Positions 19,407 through 27,280 of a stretch of DNA of 64,000 nt are shown piece by piece. The notes beneath the pieces were generated by a model. It searched no databases. It was not told the origin of the DNA and was given only the letters and a program-made list of their open reading frames with translations. How positions within the stretch are numbered: the first letter of the stretch is position 1; every line of letters starts with the position of its first letter. The DNA is from Lentzea terrae (GTDB lineage Bacteria; Actinomycetota; Actinomycetes; Mycobacteriales; Pseudonocardiaceae), in the NCBI RefSeq assembly GCF_003265345.1, contig NZ_QFWW01000013.1, forward strand, positions 63,321 through 127,320, written 5' to 3'. The position numbers and the translations under genes were made by a program.

Positions 19407-21410
19407 GTGGATCTCCGCAGATGGCGCACAGCCGCAGTAGCGGCCCTCATCGCCGCCGGCACCCTCATCGCACCTCAGGCGCAGGCACAAAAGCCCGAAC
19501 TCGCCCTGACACCGCCGATGGGCTTCAACAACTGGAACACCACGCACTGCCGCAACGACTTCAACGAAGAGATGGTCAAGGGCATCGCCGACATCTTCAT
19601 GAGCAAGGGCTTGAAGGACTCCGGTTACGAGTACGTCAACATCGACGACTGCTGGGCCCTCCCCGAACGCAACGCAGAAGGCGACCTCGTCCCCCACCCG
19701 GTCCGCTTCCCCAACGGCATCAAGGCTGTCGCCGACTACGTGCACAGCAAGGGCTTGAAGTTCGGCATCTACACATCCGCGGGCACCAAGACGTGCAACC
19801 GCGACAACGGTTTCCCCGGCGGCCTGAACCACGAGGAGCAGGACGCCAAGCTGTTCGCGAGCTGGGGCGTCGACTACCTCAAGTACGACAACTGCAACAA
19901 CCAGGGCGTGGACGCGAAGCTGCGCTACACCAAGATGCGCGACGCCCTGAACGCCACCGGCCGCAAGATCGTGTTCAGCCTCTGCGAGTGGGGCCAGAAC
20001 AAGCCGTGGGAGTGGGCGAAGGACGTCGGCCACCTGTGGCGCACGACCGGCGACATCAGCGACAACTGGAACTCCATGGTGTCGATCGCCAAGCGCAACA
20101 TGGTGCTGCACGAGTACGCGGGCCCCGGCCACTGGAACGACCCGGACATGCTCGAGGTCGGCAACGGCGGCATGACGGACCTCGAGTACCGCAGCCACTT
20201 CAGCCTCTGGGCGATCATGGCCGCTCCCCTGCTGATCGGTTCGGACCTGCGCAAGGTCACCCCGCAGACCTTCGACATCCTCAACAACCGCGAGGTCATC
20301 GCCGTCAACCAGGACGAGCTCGGCGTCCAGGCCAAGCCGATCCGCGACCAGGGCGGCATGTACGTGCTCGTCAAGCCGCTCAGCAACGGCGACAAGGCCG
20401 TGCTGCTGTTCAACGAGAACGACAGCGCCGCCAACATGTCCGTGACGGCCGCAGAGCTCGGGCTCACGAAAGCCGGCGGCTACAAGGTCCGCGACCTCTG
20501 GACCAAGACCACCACGCACTCCGCCAACGAGATCAGCGCGGCACTCCCGCCGCACGGCAGCGCCATGTTCCGCGTCAGCGCCGCCACCGACTGGTACCGC
20601 TACCCGCCCGCCATCACCACGGCCGCGGACGGCGAGGTCCTCTACCCCGGCGCGCTGCCGATCGTGCAGCCCGGCAAGTCCGTCACCTACACGACGTCGG
20701 TGAGCAACACCGGCCGCCTGCCGATCGCCCTGGTCCAGGCCACCCTCCAGGTCCCGCCGGGCTGGACCGCGAAAGCCACGACGAAGACCTTCAAGGCGAT
20801 CCTGCCGGGTGAGAAGAGCTTCAAGACCACGTGGCAGGTGACCGTCCCACCGGACGCCGAGGAAGGCCGCTTCCCCGTCAACGCGAGTTTCACCTTCCAC
20901 AGCCCGCACGAGAACAACCCGGTGACCAGGCAGTACTCCACCGAGGCACTGGTACCCGGCGCAAAACCCAAGGGCGACCTCTTCGTCAGCGACCTGAAGT
21001 GGTTGCGGTCAGCCAACGGTCACGGCCCGGTCGAGGTCGACACCACCAACGGTGAAGCCAAACAGGGTGACGGCGGCCCGATCACCATCCGCGGCAAGGT
21101 CTTCACCAAGGGCCTCGGCACCCACGCCCCGGCCCACGTCGAGTACTACGCCGGCGGCGCGTGCTCGAAGCTGACCGCCACGATCGGCATCCAGGACAAC
21201 AAGGTCAACCCGCTGAGCCTCGTCACCTACCAGGTCTGGGGCGACAACCAGAAGGTCTACGACAGCGGCCCGGTCACCGGCACCGACGCCGCGAAGGCGT
21301 TGGAGGCCAACGTGTCCGGCGCGACCGTCGTCCGGTTGGTCGTCACCGACGGCGGCAACGGCAAGTCCTACGACCACGCGAACTGGGCAGACCTGAAGAT
21401 CACCTGTTAG
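19407..21410 (+). CDS. Secreted GH27 alpha-galactosidase with NEW3 and NPCBM domains
   Basis: A secreted enzyme of ~667 aa. A signal peptide (A-A-V-A-A-L-I-A-A-G-T ... A-Q-A-Q) leads into a GH27 barrel starting at L-T-P-P-M-G-F-N-N-W. The catalytic nucleophile is D161 in L-K-Y-D-N-C-N-N and the acid/base D216 in W-R-T-T-G-D. After the barrel and its beta-sandwich come a NEW3-type domain (V-S-N-T-G ... V-P-P-G-W) and a C-terminal NPCBM carbohydrate-binding module (K-G-L-G-T-H-A ... W-A-D-L-K-I-T-C). It removes terminal alpha-galactose from plant oligosaccharides or galactomannan. I start at GTG 19407, where AGGAG (19393-19397) has 9-nt spacing; GTG 19401 is too close. It is paralogous to the gene at 47196. 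Confidence 0.95.
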   Translation: MDLRRWRTAAVAALIAAGTLIAPQAQAQKPELALTPPMGFNNWNTTHCRNDFNEEMVKGIADIFMSKGLKDSGYEYVNIDDCWALPERNAEGDLVPHPVRFPNGIKAVADYVHSKGLKFGIYTSAGTKTCNRDNGFPGGLNHEEQDAKLFASWGVDYLKYDNCNNQGVDAKLRYTKMRDALNATGRKIVFSLCEWGQNKPWEWAKDVGHLWRTTGDISDNWNSMVSIAKRNMVLHEYAGPGHWNDPDMLEVGNGGMTDLEYRSHFSLWAIMAAPLLIGSDLRKVTPQTFDILNNREVIAVNQDELGVQAKPIRDQGGMYVLVKPLSNGDKAVLLFNENDSAANMSVTAAELGLTKAGGYKVRDLWTKTTTHSANEISAALPPHGSAMFRVSAATDWYRYPPAITTAADGEVLYPGALPIVQPGKSVTYTTSVSNTGRLPIALVQATLQVPPGWTAKATTKTFKAILPGEKSFKTTWQVTVPPDAEEGRFPVNASFTFHSPHENNPVTRQYSTEALVPGAKPKGDLFVSDLKWLRSANGHGPVEVDTTNGEAKQGDGGPITIRGKVFTKGLGTHAPAHVEYYAGGACSKLTATIGIQDNKVNPLSLVTYQVWGDNQKVYDSGPVTGTDAAKALEANVSGATVVRLVVTDGGNGKSYDHANWADLKITC

Positions 21411-22042
21411 TCCGGCTCCTGGTAGCGCTCCAACGCCGCGATCATGAGTTCGAGCCCGAACTCGAACTCGTGGTCGTGGTCGTAGGTGCCCAGTTCGTCG
21501 ATCACCTCGGCGGACAGCGGAAACGCTTCGACGTCAACGTCTTCGTAGGGCGACAGGGCGATCCCGCCGAGCTCAGGCGACGTCGCGACCTCCCTCATCA
21601 ACGTGCCCAGCAGGTAGGACACCATCGCCCGCATCATCCCGACGGCGATCTTGCCCCGGAACCCGGCCCGCTCGATGTTCCGCAGCGCGGCCTCGATGGT
21701 CGTGAACCCGGCCTGACTGCTCAGCCGTCGCGTCGCGAGCATCACGAACGCGCGGGGATGCTGCAGTGCCAGCTCGCGCACCGCACGTGCGTGCGCCCTG
21801 ATGTGATCACGCCAGTCGTCGCTGTCGACGTGGTACGGCCGGGCTTCCGACATGATCTGCTCGGCCGCGAGATCCACCAGCACGGCCTTGTTCGGCACGT
21901 GGTTGTACAGCGACATCGTGCCCGCGCCGAGCTCCGCGGCGAGGCGCCGCATCGACACGGCCTCCACGCCCTCACGTTCGATCAACCGCACGGCCGCATC
22001 CACGATGCGGTCGCGGGTCAACGGTTCACGTGACGCGGACAC
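21407..22042 (-). CDS. TetR-family transcriptional regulator with tetracycline-repressor-type C-terminus
   Basis: A 211-aa regulator. The N-terminal TetR helix-turn-helix is clear (I-V-D-A-A-V-R-L-I-E-R-E-G, M-R-R-L-A-A-E-L-G-A-G-T-M-S-L-Y-N-H-V). The C-terminal domain is of the TetR_C type, with F-E-F-G-L-E-L-M-I-A-A-L near the end. It is divergent from a SnoaL-like gene, and a 15-bp palindrome lies between them (22080-22094), the probable operator. Its stop overlaps the end of the GH27 gene by 4 bp in a convergent arrangement. The ligand is unknown. Confidence 0.92.
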   Translation of the reverse strand: MSASREPLTRDRIVDAAVRLIEREGVEAVSMRRLAAELGAGTMSLYNHVPNKAVLVDLAAEQIMSEARPYHVDSDDWRDHIRAHARAVRELALQHPRAFVMLATRRLSSQAGFTTIEAALRNIERAGFRGKIAVGMMRAMVSYLLGTLMREVATSPELGGIALSPYEDVDVEAFPLSAEVIDELGTYDHDHEFEFGLELMIAALERYQEPD

Positions 22043-22079
22043 TGGCGTAGACCACAGGACGTGGAGTAGCTTCCCTGCG

Positions 22080-22094
22080 ACGTACGGCGTACGT
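22080..22094 (+). promoter_or_regulatory. Palindromic operator candidate for the TetR/SnoaL-like pair
   Basis: ACGTACGGCGTACGT is a palindrome with 7-bp arms about one central base. It lies between the divergent TetR gene (start 22042) and the SnoaL-like gene (start 22111), where an autoregulatory TetR site is expected. Confidence 0.55.
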
Positions 22095-22110
22095 AGGAGG
22101 GTCGGCCGGC

Positions 22111-22563
22111 ATGACCGAGTCCAAGGCGCTCAGAGCGCTGCGCGAGGCGATCGTCCTGGAGCACATGGAATGCCAGAACGACTTCGACTTCGACACCTCC
22201 CTGAACGCGTTCCCGCACCCGCGGTACGAGATCATGGCGTCCGGCCAGGTCCTGGACGGGGTGGACGAGGTGCGTGCGTACTGGCAGCGCACCCGCGCGA
22301 CGTTCCCGGACCAGCGCAACAAGGTCATCGAGGTCCACCACGCCGATGACGCGGTGGTCGTCGAGTTCGAACTGTCGGGAACGCATCTGGGCAGCCTCCT
22401 CGGTGAGGAGCCGACGAACAAGTCCTTCAAAGTGAGAATGGTGGCTTTCTTCCTGTTCGAGAAGGATGTCCTGCTCTGCGAACGGGTCTACGGCGACACC
22501 ACGACGGTCATGCAGCAGCTCGGCCTGCTCAACGCCCCGGACGAGTACGCGGGCCCCTACTGA
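22111..22563 (+). CDS. SnoaL-like / NTF2-family protein
   Basis: A 150-aa protein of the NTF2-like superfamily, SnoaL-like branch. It has an N-terminal helix (A-L-R-A-L-R-E-A-I-V-L-E-H) and then a curved sheet with V-V-E-F-E-L-S-G-T-H and M-V-A-F-F-L-F-E-K-D. Members include polyketide cyclases and isomerases, but many have other roles, so no reaction is assigned. An AGGAGG ribosome-binding site precedes the ATG with rather long spacing (~11 nt). It is the likely target of the divergent TetR regulator. Its 3' end overlaps the asparaginase gene by 7 bp on the opposite strand. Confidence 0.85.
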   Translation: MTESKALRALREAIVLEHMECQNDFDFDTSLNAFPHPRYEIMASGQVLDGVDEVRAYWQRTRATFPDQRNKVIEVHHADDAVVVEFELSGTHLGSLLGEEPTNKSFKVRMVAFFLFEKDVLLCERVYGDTTTVMQQLGLLNAPDEYAGPY

Positions 22564-23459
22564 AAGACGACCCGCACCTCGCCGACGACCTGCCCACCGC
22601 CGAGCACCGGCACGGACAGGTGCTCCTTGGCCGGTGACACGTCGAACCCCAGCGCCGCCAACGCCGTGAGCCCGATCGCCGTGGTGGCACGAGGATTTCC
22701 GTCGAGCACCTTCACCGCGACCGCGTGCCCGGCCGCCGTCGCCAGCACCAGCACACCTTCCGCACCGCCCTTGGCCACCACGCCAGGCAGCACCTGCATG
22801 ACCACGGTGTTCACGTGCCCGGTTCCGCCGACGTACTCGGGGAACTTGCGCATCGCGTCGGCAACGGGTGTGCGCACGAGGCCTTGCATCGCGCGCGCCA
22901 AGCCGTGCAACGACAACGCGTACACGGGCGCACCACAGCCGTCGACCGCCGTGTGCGCGACGGTCTCGCCGGCAAGATCCTCCATCGTCCGCAACACCAA
23001 CTGCTGCAACGGATGCGTAGGCTCCAAATAGGTCTGCGTCGGCCACCGCGCCGCCACGCACGCCGCCAGCATCGCCGCGTGCTTGCCAGAGCAGTTCATC
23101 CGCACGCGCGACGGTTCCGTCAACCGTTGACGTGTCTCCTCGTCCTCAGGCCAGGAAGCCGGGCACCGCAACAACCCCACCGGCAACCCGCCGAGCAGCT
23201 GCATCACCAGTTCGACGTGCCGGTTCTCACCCGTGTGCGACCCGGCCGCGATCGCCAGCGCGGGACCGGCGAGCGGCGCCCCCGCGGCCAGGCACGCCAG
23301 CGCCTGGAACGGCTTCATGCACGACCGCGGCAGCACCGGATCTGTCACGGCCCCAACGGAAACGCCGACCTCGCCGGACGGCAGCAGCCCGACCACGCTG
23401 CCGTGGTGCAGGCTCTCCACGAAACCGTTCCGGGTGACCTCAGCGAGCAGTGCGGGCAC
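22557..23459 (-). CDS. Asparaginase (AnsA-like, asparaginase_II family)
   Basis: A 300-aa cytoplasmic asparaginase of the thermolabile/Rhizobium AnsA-like family rather than the E. coli AnsA/AnsB fold. Conserved segments are R-S-C-M-K-P-F-Q-A (Ser and Lys of the active site), S-H-T-G-E, M-N-C-S-G-K-H-A-A-M and V-D-G-C-G-A-P. It hydrolyses L-asparagine to aspartate and ammonia. Its start overlaps the end of the upstream permease gene by 20 bp, making it the last gene of a four-gene operon with a glutamate-type importer, so uptake and breakdown of an amide amino acid are probably linked. Confidence 0.92.
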   Translation of the reverse strand: MPALLAEVTRNGFVESLHHGSVVGLLPSGEVGVSVGAVTDPVLPRSCMKPFQALACLAAGAPLAGPALAIAAGSHTGENRHVELVMQLLGGLPVGLLRCPASWPEDEETRQRLTEPSRVRMNCSGKHAAMLAACVAARWPTQTYLEPTHPLQQLVLRTMEDLAGETVAHTAVDGCGAPVYALSLHGLARAMQGLVRTPVADAMRKFPEYVGGTGHVNTVVMQVLPGVVAKGGAEGVLVLATAAGHAVAVKVLDGNPRATTAIGLTALAALGFDVSPAKEHLSVPVLGGGQVVGEVRVVFQ

Positions 23460-24207
23460 GACCGGCCTCCAGTCGGTGGGCCAGCCTGGACAGCGCCAGG
23501 TTGACCACCAGGTAGATGAACGCCACGACGATGAAGGTCTGGATCAGCAGACCGTTGTAGTTCGCGAGCACCCGCCCGTTGAACAACAACTCCGTGTAGG
23601 ACACGACATATCCCAGCGAGGTGTCCTTCAACAGACTGACAGCCTGGGTCACGAGCAACGGCGTCATGTGCCGCACGGCCTGTGGCAGCACCACGAACCG
23701 CGTCACCACCCCGTCCGGCATGCCCAGCGACAGCCCGGCCTCGCGCTGCCCACCGTCGACCGAGTCCACGCCCGCCCGGAAGATCACCGCGTAGGAAGCC
23801 GCGTGCGACAACGCCAGCGGCACCACGAGCTTCCAGAACAGCGGCAGGTTCACTCCGAACGACGGCAGCACGAACAGCATCACGTACACGAGCAGCAGCA
23901 CCGGGACCGTGCGCATGACCTCGGCGTAGGCGCGCGTGAACCGGTTGGGCCGCAACGCGAGCAGCAACCCACCCGCCATCGCCAGCACCCCCGTCGCGAA
24001 CGCCGCCACCACCGTCGACCACAGGCCTCCGAGCAGATAACGCCACACGGGCCAGGTCAGATACGGCCGCCACCGAACCGCGTCCAGCTCACCGCCGGAC
24101 GCGAACTGCCGCAACCCCAACGCGACCAGGCCGGCCAGCACGAAAGCGGACACCACCGAGACCCAGAAGACCCGGCGGCGAAAACGAGGTCCGGGAGCGT
24201 CGAACAT
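23440..24207 (-). CDS. Polar amino acid ABC transporter permease (GluD-like)
   Basis: A 255-aa inner-membrane permease with about five spans and the HisM/GlnP-type loop for ATPase contact (S-L-G-M-P-D-G-V-V-T-R-F-V-V-L-P-Q-A, residues ~148-165). A Val/Leu-rich first span follows a basic cytoplasmic start (R-F-R-R-R-V-F-W). It pairs with the preceding permease (starts and stops share one base, TGATG at 24207) and with the binding lipoprotein upstream. It should form the heterodimeric channel of a glutamate/aspartate/asparagine-type importer. No ATPase gene is adjacent. Confidence 0.92.
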   Translation of the reverse strand: MFDAPGPRFRRRVFWVSVVSAFVLAGLVALGLRQFASGGELDAVRWRPYLTWPVWRYLLGGLWSTVVAAFATGVLAMAGGLLLALRPNRFTRAYAEVMRTVPVLLLVYVMLFVLPSFGVNLPLFWKLVVPLALSHAASYAVIFRAGVDSVDGGQREAGLSLGMPDGVVTRFVVLPQAVRHMTPLLVTQAVSLLKDTSLGYVVSYTELLFNGRVLANYNGLLIQTFIVVAFIYLVVNLALSRLAHRLEAGRARTAR

Positions 24208-24821
24208 CAGCCCAGCCGCCGTTCCAGCACCCGCGCCCCGAACCCGATCCCGGCGGCCATCACCAGATAACAGAGCCCGACGCCGGTGAAGACCAGCAAC
24301 GGCTGCGCGAGCTCCAGGTTGATCCGTTGCGCCGCACGGGTCATGTCCACGACGCCGACGACACCGGCCAGTGCGGTGGCCATGGTCAACGCGATCGCAA
24401 TGTTCGCCAACGGCTGCACAACGCGCCTGGATGCCTGCGGCAGGATCACGTGCCGCAACGACTGCCGGAACGACAGCCCCAACGCCCGTGCGGCCTCACC
24501 TTGCCCGGCCGCCACCGAGTTGACGCCCGACCGCAGCGCCTCCGCCACGAAAGCCGCCTCGTACAGCGCGATCGCCGTGAAAGCCGTCCAGAACAACGGC
24601 ATGCGCACGCCCACCTCCGGCAGCCCGAACACGAAGAGCACCAGCCATGCGAGCAACGGGATGTTCCGCCACACCTCGACGTAGACCGCGCCGACGCCAC
24701 GCAGCAGCGGCACCGGCACGATCCGCAGGACCGCGACGACGAGTCCGACGACCAGCGCGCCGGCGAACGACAACAAGGTCAGGGCAACGGTGTTCAGAAA
24801 GCCTTCGAGGACCAGGCTCAT
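24207..24821 (-). CDS. Polar amino acid ABC transporter permease (GluC-like)
   Basis: A 204-aa permease of the HisM/GlnP family. I start at the ATG whose first bases overlap the stop of the binding-protein gene (ATGA, 24818-24821), giving M-S-L-V-L-E-G-F-L-N-T. The upstream extension is Arg/His-rich and implausible. The coupling loop is A-L-G-L-S-F-R-Q-S-L-R-H-V-I-L-P-Q-A, followed by three C-terminal hydrophobic segments. It forms the membrane channel with the next permease gene. Confidence 0.92.
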   Translation of the reverse strand: MSLVLEGFLNTVALTLLSFAGALVVGLVVAVLRIVPVPLLRGVGAVYVEVWRNIPLLAWLVLFVFGLPEVGVRMPLFWTAFTAIALYEAAFVAEALRSGVNSVAAGQGEAARALGLSFRQSLRHVILPQASRRVVQPLANIAIALTMATALAGVVGVVDMTRAAQRINLELAQPLLVFTGVGLCYLVMAAGIGFGARVLERRLG

Positions 24822-25696
24822 GAGGCGATCGCGGGTGGCGCCGGCGCGTCGCCGGTGACCACCGTGCCGATCGTCTGCTTCCAGACGTCCTGCCACAGCC
24901 CGGACTTGCCGATCTCGCGCAGCCAGTCGTTGACGACCTGCTGGAACTCCGCGTCACCGTGCTTGATCCCGATGCCGTACGGGTCCTCGGTGAACGGCTC
25001 GCCGACCAGCTGCAACTCGCCGTCCTTCGACGCGTCGGCCACCAGGATCGCCTGGTCCTGCACGTACGCCTCGCCACGGCCCTGCTTCAACGCCGTCAGG
25101 CACTCGGGATCCGAGCCGAACTCGACGATCTTCGCCGTGGGGGCGGCGTCTCGCACGGCCTTCACGCCCGGCGTGTTCGCGCCGACGATCACGGTTTTTC
25201 CGGCCAGGTCAGCGGGTTTGGTGATACCCGACGTGCCCTTGCGAACGGCGATGGCCTGACCCGACTGGTAGTACGGGCCGGCGAACGCCACGCGCTCCTG
25301 ACGCGCCGGCGTGATCGTGTAGGTCTGGATGATCACGTCGACGGTGCCGTTGGCCAGCAACGGTTCGCGCGTCTCCGAGGTGGCGCTGAGCAGCTCGGTC
25401 TCGGGCTTGCCGACGAGGTAGCGCGCCAGCAGCTTGCCGAGGTAGGCGTCGAAGCCGGTGAGCTCGCCGCTGATCGGGTCGAGCTGGGAGAGCAGCGGGG
25501 CGTCCTGGGAGCCGCCGATGAGCAGCTTGCCGCGTTTCTTGATGCGGTCGACGGCCGAGCCGGGGTTCACTTGACCTGCGTAGACGGGGGCTTTGGCCAG
25601 CAGCGCGTCGATCTTGCTGCCACCTGGCACCGCGTCCGAGCCGCCGGAGCATCCGGCCACGAAGAGCAACACCGCCGCTACGAACAGTCTCCCCAT
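24818..25696 (-). CDS. Glutamate-type ABC transporter substrate-binding lipoprotein (GluB-like)
   Basis: A 292-aa extracellular binding protein. A lipoprotein signal (L-F-V-A-G-C, lipobox Cys at residue 15) anchors it to the membrane. The body is a type II periplasmic-binding fold: G-K-L-L-I-G-G-S-Q-D-A-P-L-L, F-D-A-Y-L-G-K-L-L-A, V-D-V-I-I-Q-T-Y-T-I-T and R-V-A-F-A-G-P-Y-Y are the usual blocks of the glutamate/glutamine family. It delivers the substrate to the two permeases encoded downstream. Actinobacterial gluABCD operons carry the ATPase gene first; here the position upstream is occupied by a cold-shock gene, so the ATPase must be elsewhere or shared. Confidence 0.92.
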   Translation of the reverse strand: MGRLFVAAVLLFVAGCSGGSDAVPGGSKIDALLAKAPVYAGQVNPGSAVDRIKKRGKLLIGGSQDAPLLSQLDPISGELTGFDAYLGKLLARYLVGKPETELLSATSETREPLLANGTVDVIIQTYTITPARQERVAFAGPYYQSGQAIAVRKGTSGITKPADLAGKTVIVGANTPGVKAVRDAAPTAKIVEFGSDPECLTALKQGRGEAYVQDQAILVADASKDGELQLVGEPFTEDPYGIGIKHGDAEFQQVVNDWLREIGKSGLWQDVWKQTIGTVVTGDAPAPPAIAS

Positions 25697-25737
25697 ACCG
25701 CGAAGCTACTGATCGCGATCAAACACGCACAAGATAC

Positions 25738-25776
25738 GACAAAGCCGCTTGTCCGATAGTGGACAGGCGGCTTGTC
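25738..25776 (-). terminator. Terminator hairpin downstream of the cold-shock gene
   Basis: Arms 25738-25754 and 25761-25776 (GACAAGCCGCCTGTCC / GGACAAGCGGCTTTGTC on the minus strand) form a stem of about 16 bp with a 6-nt loop. It lies between the cspA stop and the ABC transporter operon and separates the two transcripts. Confidence 0.7.
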
Positions 25777-25803
25777 TAGATCAGATGTGCTGATCAGTCA
25801 GAC

Positions 25804-26010
25804 TCAGACGGCGCGAACGCCCTGGGCCTGCGGGCCCTTCTGGCCCTGACCGATCTCGAACTCGACCCGCTGGTTCTCCTCGAGAGCCTTGTAGCCGTTC
25901 ATCTGGATCTCGGAGTAGTGGACGAACACGTCGGCGCCACCGTTGTCAGGGGAGATGAAGCCGAAGCCCTTCTCCGCGTTGAACCACTTGACGGTGCCCT
26001 GTACTGCCAT
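25804..26010 (-). CDS. cspA: Cold-shock domain protein
   Basis: A 68-aa single cold-shock domain. RNP1 is K-G-F-G-F-I and RNP2 is V-F-V-H-Y-S; the start [11 protein letters not shown] is canonical. It binds single-stranded RNA and DNA and acts as an RNA chaperone. A strong AGAGGAG site precedes the ATG. About 150 bp of upstream sequence (26011-26160) may be a long leader, as in other csp genes, but I see no definite thermosensor structure. It has its own terminator. Confidence 0.97.
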   Translation of the reverse strand: MAVQGTVKWFNAEKGFGFISPDNGGADVFVHYSEIQMNGYKALEENQRVEFEIGQGQKGPQAQGVRAV

Positions 26011-26250
26011 CTTGCTACTTCTCCTCTAACAGGTGCCGGATCGCGCTCGCGACCACCGGGTCAAGCTGAGAGAGCAGCGTTCTCTCCGGAACCTGGAGAA
26101 ACCACACGCTCACTAACTTCGCTTCCGCGAGCGTGGGACACGAACACGAAAACGTACGACCATGGACAGTCAACCACGACCTCCCGCTCGCAGTCGAGCA
26201 CCCGATCTCACTGCTACCGTGAGACCCCGAACGACCACGCGGAGGTGCCC

Positions 26251-26481
26251 GTGCCCGAGCATCCGGCGATCTCGATCAAGGCCGGGATCGCGCCACAGGT
26301 GGCCGGTGGCCTGTCCGCACTCGTCGAGAAGGTCCTCGCCGACGTGGCCGCGCAGCAGGGGGCGAAGGGCGACCGCAGGGCTCGCAAATCCATCGTCAAC
26401 AAGTACGAAGGCACAGTCCGTGGCACCCTGTTCCAGATCGGGAACGTCGAGGGCGACGTCCACCACCACGGCGACCGGTAA
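26251..26481 (+). CDS. Small protein with a RHIM/PP-like (amyloid-signalling-type) C-terminal motif
   Basis: A 76-aa protein. I start at GTG 26251 because GGAGG (26241-26245) lies 5 nt upstream. Residues ~8-35 look helical (V-A-G-G-L-S-A-L-V-E-K-V-L-A-D-V). A basic linker follows, and the tail reads T-V-R-G-T-L-F-Q-I-G-N-V-E-G-D-V-H-H-H-G. That tail resembles bacterial amyloid-signalling (BASS/PP) and RHIM motifs, whose core is V/I-Q-V/I-G flanked by Gly-x-Val steps. Such motifs link NLR-type sensors to effectors by templated assembly. The resemblance is by eye only. A membrane-protein gene follows 31 bp downstream, probably in the same operon. Confidence 0.6.
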   Translation: MPEHPAISIKAGIAPQVAGGLSALVEKVLADVAAQQGAKGDRRARKSIVNKYEGTVRGTLFQIGNVEGDVHHHGDR

Positions 26482-26512
26482 CCTGGAGGGTCGTTGACCC
26501 AGGGGGCTGTGC

Positions 26513-27259
26513 TTGACCGGCAGCGAGCGTCTGCTCTTCTTCTTCATCGGCTTGGTGACCACGTTCGTGTTCATCCGCATCAGCGTGCGGATGATCAGGG
26601 CGAAGGTGCGCTGGTGGCCGCGCAATATCGTGCACGGCGACACGCACGTGCATCACGTCGTGTTCGGCACCGTGCTGCTGCTGTTGTCCAGCGTGACCAG
26701 CCTGGTCATCCCCGACGACCTGCACAACGCCCGGCTCGCGGCCGCGGCGGGCCTCGGCGTGGGCGCGGCGCTGGTGCTGGACGAGTTCGCGCTGATCCTG
26801 CACCTGCGCGACGTGTACTGGACGAAGGCCGGCCGGCTGTCCGTTGACGCCGTCTTCCTCGCCATCGGCCTGACCGGGACGTTCCTGCTCGGCGCGCGCC
26901 CGCTCGGCTACGACGAGGTGCTGCAGCTCAACCCGGACACGACGCCCTCCGACACGTTCACGGCGAGGCTGATCACCATCGGGGTCAACCTGTGCTTCGC
27001 GATCGTGGCGCTGCTCAAGGGCAAGATCTGGACGGGCCTGCTCGGCCTGCTGGTGCCGGTGGTGCCCGCGGTGGGGGCCGTGCGCCTGGCCCGGCCGGGC
27101 TCGCCGTGGGCGCGCTGGCGGTACCAGGAGGGCTCGCGCAAGCTCACGCGGGCCTACCGGCGCGAGGCCAGGATCCGGCAGCCGATCATCAAGGCGAAGA
27201 TCGCCGTGCAGGAGTTCATCTCGGGACGTCACGACCTGCCGGATCACGACAGGCCGTGA
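26513..27259 (+). CDS. Polytopic membrane protein of unknown function
   Basis: A 248-aa integral membrane protein. Hydrophobic segments lie near residues 6-24, 47-66, 70-94, 105-125, 148-165 and 170-188. A conserved-looking loop G-D-T-H-V-H-H-V-V-F-G (residues ~43-53) precedes span 2. The C-terminal ~60 residues are a basic cytoplasmic tail (R-K-L-T-R-A-Y-R-R-E-A-R). The start is TTG with an AGGGGG site upstream. I do not recognise a named family. It directly follows the small amyloid-motif-like protein; a membrane target of that protein is conceivable but unproven. Confidence 0.75.
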   Translation: MTGSERLLFFFIGLVTTFVFIRISVRMIRAKVRWWPRNIVHGDTHVHHVVFGTVLLLLSSVTSLVIPDDLHNARLAAAAGLGVGAALVLDEFALILHLRDVYWTKAGRLSVDAVFLAIGLTGTFLLGARPLGYDEVLQLNPDTTPSDTFTARLITIGVNLCFAIVALLKGKIWTGLLGLLVPVVPAVGAVRLARPGSPWARWRYQEGSRKLTRAYRREARIRQPIIKAKIAVQEFISGRHDLPDHDRP

Positions 27260-27280
27260 CGGGGCCGAGCACCCCAGGCA

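Noticed and set aside
17561-19468. Open frame of 635 codons on the minus strand
   Set aside because: It is antisense to the acyl-CoA dehydrogenase. Its Val/Leu/Glu-rich repetitive composition is the mirror of biased codons in the true gene.
26011-26160. Riboswitch or thermosensor in the cspA leader
   Set aside because: No defined structure or cold box was recognised by eye; only a long leader can be stated.
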